Part shown: one piece after another, positions 19,300 through 30,500 of the stretch
How the letters are laid out: every line of letters starts with the position of its first letter
Position numbering within the stretch: position 1 is the stretch's first letter
Source of the DNA: Ajuga chamaepitys
Lineage: Eukaryota; Streptophyta; Magnoliopsida; Lamiales; Lamiaceae
NCBI GenBank assembly: GCA_958295605.1
Contig: OY282500.1
Location: 41,905,278-41,969,277 of the forward strand
DNA: 64,000 nt
Direction: 5' to 3'
Translations under genes and position numbers: made by a program
Notes under the pieces: model-generated
What the model saw: only the letters and a program-made list of their open reading frames with translations
Database searches by the model: none
Told to the model about the DNA's origin: nothing

Positions 19300-21115
19300 T
19301 CAATTTTTAACTTTATGAATATAAGTGGAAGTGAAGTTCGGCCAGTTGAGTCTCAAGAAGTCTAGCCAATAACTTGAAATTGATTCTCACCTATCATTCG
19401 CTCTTAAAATTGTACGAAAACAGGGAATAATAAAAAAAATTAAAGGTACTTTTTATATGTAATAAAATTAATGATTCAAATTTATTTAAATAGTTTGAGA
19501 ATTTGCTCTAATCAGTTCAAATATGGTAGATATCTATTATAATCATCTTATTTACTGAATTTGCTTAATTTGATAAATGTCAGTAACAGGAAAAAATTGA
19601 CTAGTAAACCCGACGCTGAGAAGTACGAGGATGTTTATATAGATGGGAAGTTCGTAATTTTTGCCTCAATTTTCTGATCGAGTAATTATGCACGGTTTGA
19701 AAAAATAAATGGTATTTTCATTTATAGATAATATATGATTGGATGTATACAAATGAAAAAAAAGAAAAAGAAAACTTTATTAATATGTACGATTTGAACT
19801 CTCTCACAATAAATGTCAACAACATGTACGGTTGAAATTTGACGAAATCTTACTTAATAATGATTGTAGATTTTCTTTTTTAATACCGGAGTAGATTTTG
19901 ACAGATTATGGAGAGTTAGTTTTTATGGTTGGAGATCATTCCTTAATATGACCAAGTAATTATTGACATAATTCATTACAAATATATTTAAGATATGATT
20001 GGATATTTTTCCTTAATTAAGAAGTGATTTTTGGCAGATTATGACCGAGTCAATTTTAGCAGAATATCAATAGCTAATATATGATTGAAGATTTTTCCAT
20101 CATTATAAAAGATATTAACATAAATTTGATGTTTCTAAATTTAGTAATAGCGTTTGGGCGGGAAAATATAGAAGTTGCTACTTATAGATGTTTTCATTAA
20201 TATATATTTTTAACTTTATTAATATAAGGGGATGTGAAGTTTGGTTGGTTGAGTCCCAAGAAGTCTAGCCTAATAATTTAAGATTGATTCTCACTAATCA
20301 ATCCCTCTTAAAATTGTATGAAAACAGGGAAGGATAAAAAAATTGAAGGTACTTTGTATACGTAATAAAATTAATGATATAAATTTATTAAAATAGTTTG
20401 AGAATCTGCTCTAATCGGTTAAAATATAGTAGTTATCTGTTATAATCATCTGATTTACTTGGTTTGCTTAATTAACTTGTTTGATAAATGTCAATAATAT
20501 GAAAAGTTTGACTGATAAACACGACGCTGAGGAGTACGTCTGATGTTTATATAGATGGAAAGTTCATAATTTTTTCCTCAATTTTGTGATCAAGTAATTA
20601 TGCACAGTTTGAACTCCCCCAAAATAAATGGTGGTTCATTTATAAGTAATATATGATTATGTATTCAAATAAAAATAAAATCATTAACATGTATGATTTG
20701 AACTCTCTCTCACAATAAATATCAACATAAAATTGTTAGAATTTGACAGAAAAGTATTACAAATCTTACTTCATAGTGAATAGAGACTTTGCCTTCAATA
20801 TGAGAGTAGATTTTGGCAGATTGTGTTGAGTCAGTTTTATATGATTGGAGAACATTGCTTAATATGACCGAGTAATTCTTGGTAGAATTCATTACAAATA
20901 TAACTAATATATGATTGAGGATTTTTCCTTAAATATGAAAGTGATTTTTTGTAGAATATGACTAAGTCAATTTTGGCAGAATATCATTATAAATGTAGGC
21001 TATGCAGCTAATATATGATTGTAGATTTTTCTATCATTATAAACGTTACTACCATAAATTTGATATGTCTAGATTTAGTAATAGCGTTTGAGCGAGAAAA
21101 TACAGAAGATGCTAT
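19300..21115. repeat. two direct copies of a unit of about 0.9 kb
   Basis: 19300-about 20195 and about 20200-21115 are homologous over their whole length. Paired blocks include GTCTCAAGAAGTCTAGCC (19349) with GTCCCAAGAAGTCTAGCC (20251), AAAATTGTACGAAAACAGGG with AAAATTGTATGAAAACAGGG, GACGCTGAGAAGTACG with GACGCTGAGGAGTACG, and TTTAGTAATAGCGTTTG in both. Each copy has internal sub-repeats on an ATATGATTGnAGATTTTTCC theme. There is no coding frame beyond short pieces. The pair sits inside the split solo LTR, so it arrived as an insertion or expanded there. Identity unknown. Confidence 0.8.
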
Positions 21116-21455
21116 TTATAGACCTTTTTAATATTATATTAAGTAAGATTATGAAATTAATTATCTATAATTTAATAATTACTGCAACAACTTGACACAT
21201 GGTGCATTCTGATTGGCCCATCATGATTTGATGTTTATCATCATCTGCTTGGATAATTATTAATTTAATTTAAGTTAATAATATCTGCATCGTTTTGGCA
21301 CGTGGTGGCTTCCAATTGGCAGATAAAATACATAGTAAAAATCAAGTAAATTGATTATTTAACTTAGAAATATTATTTAATTAATTTATGATATTAAAGT
21401 AATCAATATAAAATTAATTTTCTAATTTATATTTTATTACGTGACGCAACCTATC

Positions 21456-22200
21456 TATAAGTAGCAATTTATAGATAGAAGGCCGTCTTTATCAACAACC
21501 CACCACAACTCAACCTACAAATAAAATATTAATTTCTCTCTCATCCACATAGACAACATATCCAATAACCCAACTCCAATATTTTTATACTTTATCAACA
21601 ACCCAACACAACTCAACATTTTAACAAATATTATTTTATTTCATCCATATACATAACTTATTTCATAACCAAACCAATATTTTTAGCTACTATTTAATAG
21701 TTATATATTTATTTTGGGAGCCTTTTTTAATATAATTAAAAAAATATAAGAAACAGATTAAAAAAATATTTAATATTTTAGTTCCACAATCATAATAAGG
21801 AGATTTTTTTTACCATACACTTAAAATGATATACTAACACAATAACTAAATTAAAATGACAATATTTGGAATACAAAATTGAAAATAGAGAGCTTCAAAT
21901 TTTAATTCAAAATATGTCAACATTATGCTCTACTTGTAGAGAAAAATAATAATAAGAATTTTAATATATTTTTTTTTAATTTTTTAAAAATCATAAATAT
22001 GTAATTTATTTATATTTAAACTATATCAAATAAATCATTTAACACAACCAATTAAAATTGAACATGTGGTTAATTGTGGGGATGAGTTGGGTTGTAGAGT
22101 ATGTTGGTTGACCAACCCATCTCACAATAGGTCATGCAAATTAATTTCTTTCTTTTTTTATTTCTTGTTATGACTTTTGGGTGGAAGTGGCCAATAAACA
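21456..22200. other. AT-rich region, possible MITE
   Basis: CAACAACCCACCACAACTCAACC (about 21494, repeated about 21596) and, inverted, AACATACTCTACAACCCAACTC (about 22088-22112) suggest a decayed small inverted-repeat element covering about 21480-22130. I could not fix termini or a TSD. No coding sequence. Confidence 0.35.
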
Positions 22201-22431
22201 TGATCTAAGCAAACAAAACCTTAGTGTTAGAGATAATTTTTATACTTAGCCTTGTTTATTTGTGGATTTGTACAAATTAAATCTAAAATTCTGAAAAGAT
22301 AAGAATTGGAAATTAAGAATATTCCAAGGCTACCTAAGTTATTTTTTGGAATTTTCCCTTTGGAGGGAAAGTCTAAACCTCCCCGCTTCCGTTCGTTGCC
22401 CACCCACGCCCAAATATATGCACACCTGTCG

Positions 22432-22466
22432 GGCCCATTCTCATTCTCAAACATCTAAAACCCTAA
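22432..22466 (+). promoter_or_regulatory. site II element plus telo-box upstream of IMPDH
   Basis: GGCCCA (22432-22437, the complement of the plant site II core TGGGCC) and the telo-box AAACCCTAA (22458-22466) lie about 57-90 nt before the ATG. In plants this pair is common in promoters or leaders of growth-linked housekeeping genes and is bound by TCP and Pur-alpha type factors. The spacing and position are seen. Function here is inferred. Confidence 0.55.
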
Positions 22467-22522
22467 TATCTTGCCGTAAACCTCCACTTACCACAAGTTT
22501 TCTGCATTCTTAGTCGGCGGCG

Positions 22523-25045
22523 ATGGACGGTGCTTCTATAATCGATGATGGATTCCCGGCGACGAAGTTATTCAACCAGGGCTACTCATACACATACGAT
22601 GATGTAATCTTTCTCCCCCACTACATCGACTTTCCCACCGATGCCGTTTCGCTCTCCACCAAACTTAGTCGAAACGTCGCCTTGGCTACTCCCTGCGTCT
22701 CCTCTCCCATGGACACCGTCACTGAATGCTCCATGGCCGCCGGCATGGCGTCTTTAGGTGGTATTGGTATTGTACACTACAACACTCCCGCTCCTCTCCA
22801 GGCGGCCTTTATTCGCACAGCTAAATCGCATAAAATACCTTTTTGTCATGAAATTATATTTAAGTCTCCCTCGGATTCGATTTTATCCGCGGATGAGTTC
22901 TCTTCCTCTCCCTGCATTTTTGTCACGGAGTCGGGGCGGGAAAAGGGGAAGCTCTTGGGTACTGTGAAGAAATCTGATTGGGAGAAGTTAGATGATAAGG
23001 AGGGTAGGGTTTCTGAGTACATGAATAAGTCACCGGTTACACTTCCGGCTAGTTATAGCTTCGAGGATGTTGCGGGATATTTAGCCAAAGACAAACTCGA
23101 ATTTGTGCCGTTGGTGAGGAATTGTGGGGGAGAGGGAGAAGAAATCGTGAACTTTGTTACAAGTGACGACGTAGAGATCATTCAGGGGTTTCCGAAGTTG
23201 GGGGTGCCATCTCTGGATTCCGATGGGAATTTGCTGGTTGGAGCTGCCATAGGGACTCGGGAGTCGGATAAGGAGAGATTGGAACACTTAGTGAAGGCAG
23301 GGGTGAATGCTGTGGTTCTTGATAGTTCTCAAGGGAATTCAATTTATCAGATTGAGATGATTAAGTATGTGAAGAACATGTATCCGCAGCTGGACTTGAT
23401 AGGTGGGAATGTAGTGACAGCTTATCAGGCTCAAAACTTGATTCAGGCGGGGGTAGATGGGCTGAGAGTTGGGATGGGATCAGGTTCAATATGTACTACC
23501 CAGGAAGTATGTGCTGTTGGGCGAGGACAGGTGGGTAATCATTTTTGCTTTGTGTTACTGATTAATCTACTAATTGGAGTCATTCTTGCTAGTAGTATGA
23601 AGTTACAATACATGGCCTATGTCATGATGGTGAAAAATTATTTCCCTTTACCTGGATGTGTGATAAACAATCATCTTAGATACATGTTGAATTTGAAAAT
23701 TGGTTCACTGATTGTGAAGTTTTTCCTTGGTTATTTTGTTGTGTCTTTATCTGATTTCTAGTGTCAACTAGATCTAGCATTTTCAAATTTGTATAAAATC
23801 TGACTTTTCGTACTTTTTCAGGCGGCGGCTGTTTACAAGGTTGCATCAGTTGCTGCAGAGAGCGGCGTGCCTGTGATTGCTGATGGTGGAATATCTAATT
23901 CTGGGCACATTGTGAAAGCTCTGACCTTAGGGGCGTCAACTGTCATGATGGGAAGCTTTTTAGCTGGAAGCAGTGAAGCTCCTGGTGTGTACGAATATAA
24001 GGTGCAGCTGCGTCCTGTTCTAGAATTACATTTTCAACTTTTTCCTGAACTTTTATTTTCTCCGTTTTCTGAACTTTTTGAATGGCTTATAGAGTTATAG
24101 TGCTTCTTTCTTGTTTACCTTTTATAGTATATGAAGTTCTTATCTTGTCTGATTAGAGTTTGTTTGCTGGGGCTGGTATCTCTGTGAAGTAGAAAATAGC
24201 CATCCATATGCGTGTATTCATGATTGGTCCTTCAGCTCAATTCAGTCCCTAAATGTAGGAGCAATTCTTTCGCAGTCAGAGCTCTTATGGTTTTTTTTTA
24301 TTAAACTGAAAATGGTAATAAAATTATCACATCTAAAATTTTCGTCGATGATATCTTCTGTGAATATCACATCTAAAATTATCACCTCTGTGAATATCTT
24401 CTGCCTTGTTGCTCCAGATGATTTCTCATATGTGCATAAATTCCATTTCTCATAAGAAGGTTCCTTGAGCGGAAGTGTTGCATTCATATTAAGTTGACTT
24501 GTTGGTATTTCTCCAACAGAATGGTTGCCGAGTGAAAAAGTATAGAGGCATGGGATCCCTTGAAGCAATGACAAAAGGGAGTGATGCTCGGTATTTGGGC
24601 GATAAAGCTAAGCTGAAAATTGCTCAAGGAGTGGTTGGTGCAGTGGCTGATAAAGGTTCTGTTCTGAAGTTCATTCCCTACACCATGCAAGCTGTAAAGC
24701 AAGGATTCCAGGACTTGGGTGCTTCCTCCCTGCAGTCTGCGCACGATCTGTTGAGATCAGGCGTGCTAAGGCTTGAGGTCAGTCTGGCCATAGTTAATCT
24801 TTATTAGTAATAAATATCCGTGGTTATAAATTTTACCCAAGTGAGGAGGAAAAAACTGGAAATTGCACAATGTTATTTGTCCGTCAATATGGGCCATTTG
24901 TTGGTGGCAAAATTTTAATGAAGATATGTTACATGTTGAACTCACACTTGGCTGCTCAATTGTACTTGTCCAGGTTAGAACCGGGGCGGCGCAAGTTGAA
25001 GGGGGAATTCATGGATTGCTCTCGTACGAGAAGAAATCCTTCTAG
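22523..25045 (+). CDS. IMPDH: inosine-5'-monophosphate dehydrogenase, 4 exons, 505 aa
   Basis: Oxidises IMP to XMP with NAD+, the committed step of guanine nucleotide synthesis; a cytosolic (beta/alpha)8-barrel tetramer. Exons 22523-23530, 23822-24001, 24520-24777 and 24974-25045. All three introns (23531-23821, 24002-24519, 24778-24973) start GT, end AG and are phase 0. Seen: barrel start YTYDDVIFLP and SSPMDTVTE; a CBS-pair region inserted at about 113-225; the IMP/NAD region VVLDSSQGNS; the catalytic loop GMGSGSICTTQE with Cys324; the phosphate site VPVIADGGISNSGHIVKAL and MMGSFLAGSSEAPG; and the flap KYRGMGSLEAM at about 403-413. It ends in SYEKKSF, close to the usual plant C-terminus. 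Length matches the family (about 500 aa) and nothing is missing. The start is the first ATG after a short leader with a telo-box. A candidate poly(A) signal AATAAA is at 25220. A solo LTR begins 243 bp after the stop. Confidence 0.96.
23531..23821 (+). other. IMPDH intron 1
   Basis: GTGGGT...TTTTTCAG, phase 0. The reading frame happens to stay open for another 77 codons past the donor (to 23761), but that extension is low-complexity and would remove the second half of the enzyme, so splicing is the sound reading. Confidence 0.9.
24002..24519 (+). other. IMPDH intron 2
   Basis: GTGCAG...CTCCAACAG, phase 0, 518 bp. It contains a short imperfect tandem duplication around TGTGAATATCACATCTAAAA (24327-24405). 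Confidence 0.9.
24778..24973 (+). other. IMPDH intron 3
   Basis: GTCAGT...TTGTCCAG, phase 0, 196 bp. It separates a tiny last exon (23 codons plus stop) that supplies RTGAAQVEGGIHGL, a sequence conserved in plant IMPDH. Confidence 0.9.
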
Positions 25046-25940
25046 ATCTTCATATGGCAACCAGGGCCATAACGTACCACCACACTTGGCGGCCCACTCA
25101 AAATTGATCCATTCTGGTTCCTGGTTTGCTCTGGTATCATATTTATATACCCCTTAGTAACTTTGGGGAGTGACTTGTAACAATCAGGCTGCTTGATCTT
25201 GCCATCGTGGAATTAAATTAATAAAAGAGCTTGCTTTAAAAGAATCCAATTAAAATTTTAGAGTATATGTCAAAACACGAATACGAATTGTAACGTTCGG
25301 GAAATTTTTCCATCTATTTATTTAAATATTTTGTGAATTTTAATTTCATTTATATTGGGTCGACCCATTTATGGTGATTTAGACCCATTCATTTTAATTA
25401 TTATAGACCCATTTACATACATTCATTTCGTCCATATCAACTTCTGGACTCTAATTTATATCCATATGACAATAGATGGCTCAATCAATTGAGCCCAAAT
25501 CCAATTGAGCCAAACTCAATAGAGAACAGATAGATTTCTAGGCACGGCAGTTTCTTCTACCAGGTGAGAACGTGTGTGCGTGAGTTGGTGGGGGGAATCA
25601 TGGGATTGTGGAACCTGGGAGAGATAATTGTATCAACAATCCCTTATAAATACAATTACTTTCATTCTGAAAAAAATTTAGCTGTCGATTTCAAAGATAC
25701 AAAGAAAGGTGAATGATTTTTTTCTTAGATTCTCGTTTAATTTTTCCTCTAGCCACTGACTTTCACCCGACCTGTTCCGGCGAATTTTCGCCATCAAGAC
25801 ACCAAAATTTCAAATTCCTCTTTTAACATGCTACCCAAATCCAACTATTAATCTTCTCCGGCGCAAGCAAAGGAACTGTGATGCCTCATTTCTTGTCAAA
25901 TCTGGTTCGTTCCGTCAAGCAGAGCAACTTCAGGAAAAAA

Positions 25941-25958
25941 GGGGGGGGGGGGGGGGGG
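25941..25958. repeat. run of 18 G
   Basis: Uninterrupted G homopolymer inside the Del-like LTR, preceded by six A. It is able in principle to form a quadruplex, and is equally a common site of assembly length error. Confidence 0.85.
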
Positions 25959-26117
25959 AATAAATAGGGGTTAATCGTTGTCGTTTCACAGTTCGTTTTT
26001 CGGTGCCACAGCGGATCAAAGAGACCGACCGGCCGTCGATCGGCCCGCTGCAGGTGAGGGATTTTCACTGTCACCTCTATTGGTGTCTTGTGCTACCATT
26101 GTTCGAATTTATACCGC

Positions 26118-26205
26118 GGATCTCCCTCACCACCCTGTCTGATCGGTGAACAATTAATAAGGGATCTCCCTCACCACCCTGTCTGATCGGTGAACAATTA
26201 ATAAG
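26118..26205. repeat. 44-bp tandem duplication in the LTR
   Basis: GGATCTCCCTCACCACCCTG and the following 24 bases occur twice back to back with no differences that I can see, so the duplication is recent. Confidence 0.85.
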
Positions 26206-26491
26206 GGTAGAGGAGATCTGTGATGTGGCTTCTGCTGAAGAAGAAAAAAAAAAAAAAGAGAGGACAATGGAGGGAGGAAGGGGAATGGACGTCTAGCGCA
26301 GAAGAGGAAAGGAGGAAACATTTTGTTTCCTTTTTATTCAACAATTCATACCTCAACCTCCTGACCCAAATTCCCAATTAAAAAACTCATTACCACCAAA
26401 AAAAATACAACTCTCTCTCTCTCTACTAAATAAGTCATGGCCCACATACCTTCCCAAAGCCTAAACGTTTATTACATGTTCTATTCTACAA

Positions 26492-26758
26492 CTAGTAAAT
26501 GCTCCCGTGCGATGCACGGGCTATTTTTTTTAAACAGTAAATCAATATTAACATGAACAATACTTTTTATTGAAAACGCATTTTTATTTGATAATATAAA
26601 CAAAAAAAGAAATGGTTAAAATTTTTTACAAATAAAACTTTTGTGTTCTTTTACAGTGTTATTCATTCCTTACCTCTTACTCCGGAAAATCAGTAATTTC
26701 CACTAATAAAAACACATTTTAATTTTTTCACGAATTTTTGTTACTCGTATCTTATTCC

Positions 26759-26794
<36 letters not shown>

Positions 26795-29700
26795 CTTGTC
26801 TCTATCAAAACATTCATATTAAATTATGATAAATTTTGAATAGATTATACTGATTGATAATAATAAATAAAGCGAACATACATAATCCAGAATCCGATAT
26901 CAGTTAATAGAATTGAGAAACAAATAATCTAAAGGATTATTCTTATATAAAATATTTTATTAGTTTACGCACAAAACATCTTCTATTAGAAACAAAAATA
27001 ATTTTTTTTAAGGATTATTCTTATATACAATATTTTATTAGTTTACCTACAAAATATCCTCTATTGGAAATAAATTTTAAAAAAGACATAGAAAATAAAA
27101 TTTTATTTTAGGATGAATTGAATCTTCATAGTCCATATCATGAGCTCATTCATATAAATAGAGTTGGATTTGGATTTAGAATTTTTAAAGACATAGATGA
27201 CCTCAAATCTTTCAATTTTTTTATCGAATAATCTCCTATATCCATAAGATGAACTCATTAATATAAATAAAGTTGGATTTTGATTTAGAAAATTAATGAA
27301 CTAAACTAATAAAATACTTTATATAAGAATAATCATTAAGAAAATATATTCTTTTCTCAATCTTATAAAATTGTATTACAATTTTGGATTGTATATCTTC
27401 GTTGTTCGTTTATTATTATTAATCAGTATGATCTATTTCAAAATTTATTATAATGTAATTAAAATTTTGGAAGAGAGATGAAAGCAGAAAAAAACAAATG
27501 AAATTATTTTTGAGAGAAGAAATAAAACGGATAAAATAATTTTGGGAAAAAAAATATTGTACAGTGGAAAAATACTAAAAAAACTGATTTCGTGGAATAA
27601 GAGGCAAGAAAGAAATAAAAAATATATTTAGCGTGTTTTTTGGTGGAGTGTGTTAGCTGACCGAACACATTATAAGTGGGCTCTATAAGAAAATCCACCA
27701 GTGGTTCCATATCATTATTGATATACAATATCATATCATTATTGATATACAATAATCTATATATAGTTTGATACATTGATTTTTACAATTTAAAAATTCT
27801 TGAAATCGAGCAAGCGACCATCCTTTTGCCCTTTTTATAGGGAGTATAGAAAATTAAAAATCATATCTGAAAGATTTGGAATGACTTTTGCCGTTTTTAT
27901 AGGGAGTATAGAAAATCAAAAATCATATCTGAAAGATTTGTAATTATCTAGATATTCTGTTATCAGATATCTCCAATTAAAGATTACATATTATTATATA
28001 TTAAAAAATTCATATTAAAATATCCACATCATAATTATAATTCATATTAAAATAAAAATCGGTCTATAATGAGTATTGATTTCGCTAATCTATGTGATAG
28101 TTCTAAATTTATATGTGATATTTGTTATCCACTAATTTGTATATTAAATTTATTTTGTTTATAAGATAATATTTTGCAAATTTAAATTTATTTTGTTTAT
28201 AAGATAATATTTTGCAAATTTTTCTGCAATAGTTCATGATAGTTGTTAAATAAGATATATTTCTTCTTAAAAGTACTGCGTATAGTCGACTGAGTTTTAT
28301 CAAAGTTTAATTGTAAACATATTGTAATGACAAAAAAACTCAAAGTTTAATTGTAAACATATTGTAATGACAAAAATGAAATACTGCGATAAAATTAGAA
28401 TTTCAATTGAAGTTGATACATGAACTTATTTTTGCAGAAATTAAAAAATTGAATTCTGCTACAATAAAATCAGAATTAGTTTACAATCTCAGAAGCCTCA
28501 AAGAGTTTATTGTCTCTAATCTTTAATCTCATTTTTGCAGAAATTAAAAAATTGAATTCTGCTACAATAAAATCAGAATTAGTCTTCAATCTCAGAAGAC
28601 TCGAAGAGTTTATTGTCTCTAATCTTTAATCCCAGCAGCCTCGAATAGTTGATTGTCTCTAATCTTTTGCCAGTATTTTGAACGGATTGAGACTGTACAT
28701 GTTATAAACAAAATATAAAATTTAGCACAATATATAGACAATAATATAAATAATTCACAATATAAACTAATTTTGTGGAATAAGAGACGAGGAAGGAATA
28801 AAAAACATATGTAGGTATCGCTAGACATAGTAGAAAACTAAAAACTGATTTATGTTTCTGAATAATTGTTACGTGGGTGGCGATTTTATAGGTAGATTAA
28901 GAAATCAAAAATCATATCTAAACGATTTGGAATCGATTTTATAGGTAGATTAAGAAATCAGAAATCATATCTAAAAGATTTGGAATGATTTGTCAATTAT
29001 GTAACAGATATATTCAATTGAACATTACATATTATTATTATATATCAAAAGATTGATAAAACAGATCCAGTTTTTGGTAAAATGTTGATTCTTATATTAA
29101 TATACACATCATAATTATAATTCATATTCATATCATTTTAAAATCACGTGTATTTCAATTGAAGCTGATACATAAAGTGTTTTGTATAGAATATAAAAAA
29201 AATTGAATTCTACGACAATAAAATTAGAATTATTCTTCTATTTCACAAAATTAGAATTTCAATTGAAGCTGATACATAAAGTGTTTTGTATAGAAAATAA
29301 AAAAATTGAATTCTACGACAATAAAATCAGAATTATTCTTCTATTTCGGTTGAACCTCGAATGAGTTGATTATCTCTAATCTTTTCCCAATATGTAAACA
29401 GATTGGCTGTATTCATGTTATAAACAAAATGAAAAATTTAGCACAATATATGAACAATAATATAGATAATCCACATAACATAAATTAAAAAAATCAAATT
29501 TGTTTTGATGATTAAATATTACCGTAGAAAACGATGATGGTAGATAGATTTGAATTTTACAATCATCAAAGTTCTTTTCGCCAGAATTAAGATTCAGTGT
29601 TGCTGATTTTTTCTTATTCTGATTTGCTTGGAGCATCCATTGTGAAATACCTATCAAAGTTGACACTGAATGAAAGATGGGTGAAGGAATATGAATAATA

Positions 29701-30108
29701 GAAATTCAAATCAACAAATGTGAATAGAAACAGTGGAAATAATTGCGAAATAAAGCTATTGCAAAATGAATAAAGAAATAGAAAATACTCAGCTGCAAAC
29801 GTGATTCTCATTTACTGAACACTTTGTGAATTTATAGGAGAATTTATTTAATTGGATAAGTTTTATTTTTTAAATTCAAATTTCAAAATTTTTAAAAATA
29901 TGTAACAAATTCTGTTATAAATATATCTACAGATTTATTGTTACTGAATTTTAGATGTAAAAAAATAACTCGAAATTTTAATCACACTAATAAAATTGGA
30001 TTTTTCAAAATTCAAATTTCAAATTCACGTCTATTTAAAGTAACTAAAAAATGGGCGGGAAAATTTTTAACTTACTGGATGACTTGGCTTATTATATATA
30101 TATATAGA
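26492..30108 (-). mobile_element. non-autonomous Helitron
   Basis: On the minus strand it starts TCTATATATATATATAATAA at 30108 and ends ACTAG at 26492. The hairpin CCCGTGC-ATC-GCACGGG lies 11 nt before the end (plus 26504-26520). The site is A|TC...CTAG|T, with host T on the minus strand at plus 30109 (A) and plus 26491 (T), as Helitrons insert between A and T without duplication. It carries no Rep/helicase frame. The interior is a series of direct duplications. It is inserted in the Del-like solo LTR, whose halves re-join when it is removed. Confidence 0.8.
26936..29410. repeat. nested direct duplications inside the Helitron
   Basis: Tandem pairs: about 72 bp at 26936/27008 (GGATTATTCTTATATAAAAT); about 63 bp at 27828/27891 (TTTTATAGGGAGTATAGAAA); about 48 bp at 28145/28193; about 38 bp at 28301/28339 (CAAAGTTTAATTGTAAACAT); about 99 bp at 28434/28532 (GCAGAAATTAAAAAATTGAA); about 52 bp at 28886/28937; about 108 bp at 29160/29262. 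A larger repeat links 27583 (GTGGAATAAGAGGCAAGAAA) to 28773 (GTGGAATAAGAGACGAGGAA). A copy of the first unit also occurs inverted at about 27301-27334. Confidence 0.75.
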
Positions 30109-30346
30109 TATTATTATGTAATCACTTTTTCTTTCAATTACCTTTTAATTCAAGTGTTATATTATTATTAAAATATGTTTTCCTCGGTTAATTATATGAT
30201 TTGAGAAGCGTGAGTACGGGCTTAGGACTTTGGATCAATTCGGACATTTGCATTACTCAATCATCTCATTTTCAAGTGGGAGTCCTAACTGTTTATTGCT
30301 TTAATTATAATTACTTGATTGTATACATGTGACTTTATTTCATTAT

Positions 30347-30500
30347 TACTTGCCTATACAAGTGATTTACAATTCGCTACTTGCCAATACAAGTTTTGCT
30401 TATTGTCATTATGTTACTTGCCATACAAGTTTAGCCCATTATCAATATACTACTTGCCAATACAAGTTAGTTCTATGTGTCTTGCCAATACAAACCCATC
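30347..30500 (+). repeat. palindromic ACTTGCCAATACAAGT repeats
   Basis: Five spaced copies of ACTTGCC(A)ATACAAGT or close variants, about 30-45 bp apart, in the right half of the Del-like LTR. Each copy is itself a short inverted repeat (ACTTG/CAAGT). Confidence 0.75.

Larger units (their letters stand above)
18524..21455 (-). mobile_element. minus-strand solo LTR of the TR-GAG family, split by an insertion
   Basis: Reading the minus strand, about 21455 down to 21156 matches the first part of the gag-only element's LTR (GCGTCACGTAATAAAATATA, TTTTATATTGATTA, GGAAGCCACCACGTGCC, GATGCAGATATTA). About 18970 down to 18524 matches its second part (ATATCGCCCCATTC, CTATAAATAGAGCTCATT, then AACACAAGTCAAGCAAG, ending TTATTGCAACA). 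No internal region or second LTR is present. The two halves are separated by about 2.2 kb (18970-21155). The 5' end is approximate because sequence at 21440-21475 is rearranged, and I could not confirm a TSD. Confidence 0.7.

Noticed and set aside
23531..23761. Open extension of the IMPDH first exon
   Set aside because: It reads through a good GT donor into low-complexity sequence and would lose the conserved second half of the enzyme.
26761..26792. Long T run as a SINE or processed-gene tail
   Set aside because: It lies within the Helitron with no adjoining tRNA head or retrogene; a homopolymer tract only.
30347..30500. CRISPR-like array of short palindromic repeats
   Set aside because: Few degenerate copies with uneven spacers in a plant LTR and no cas genes. 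It is a local repeat.
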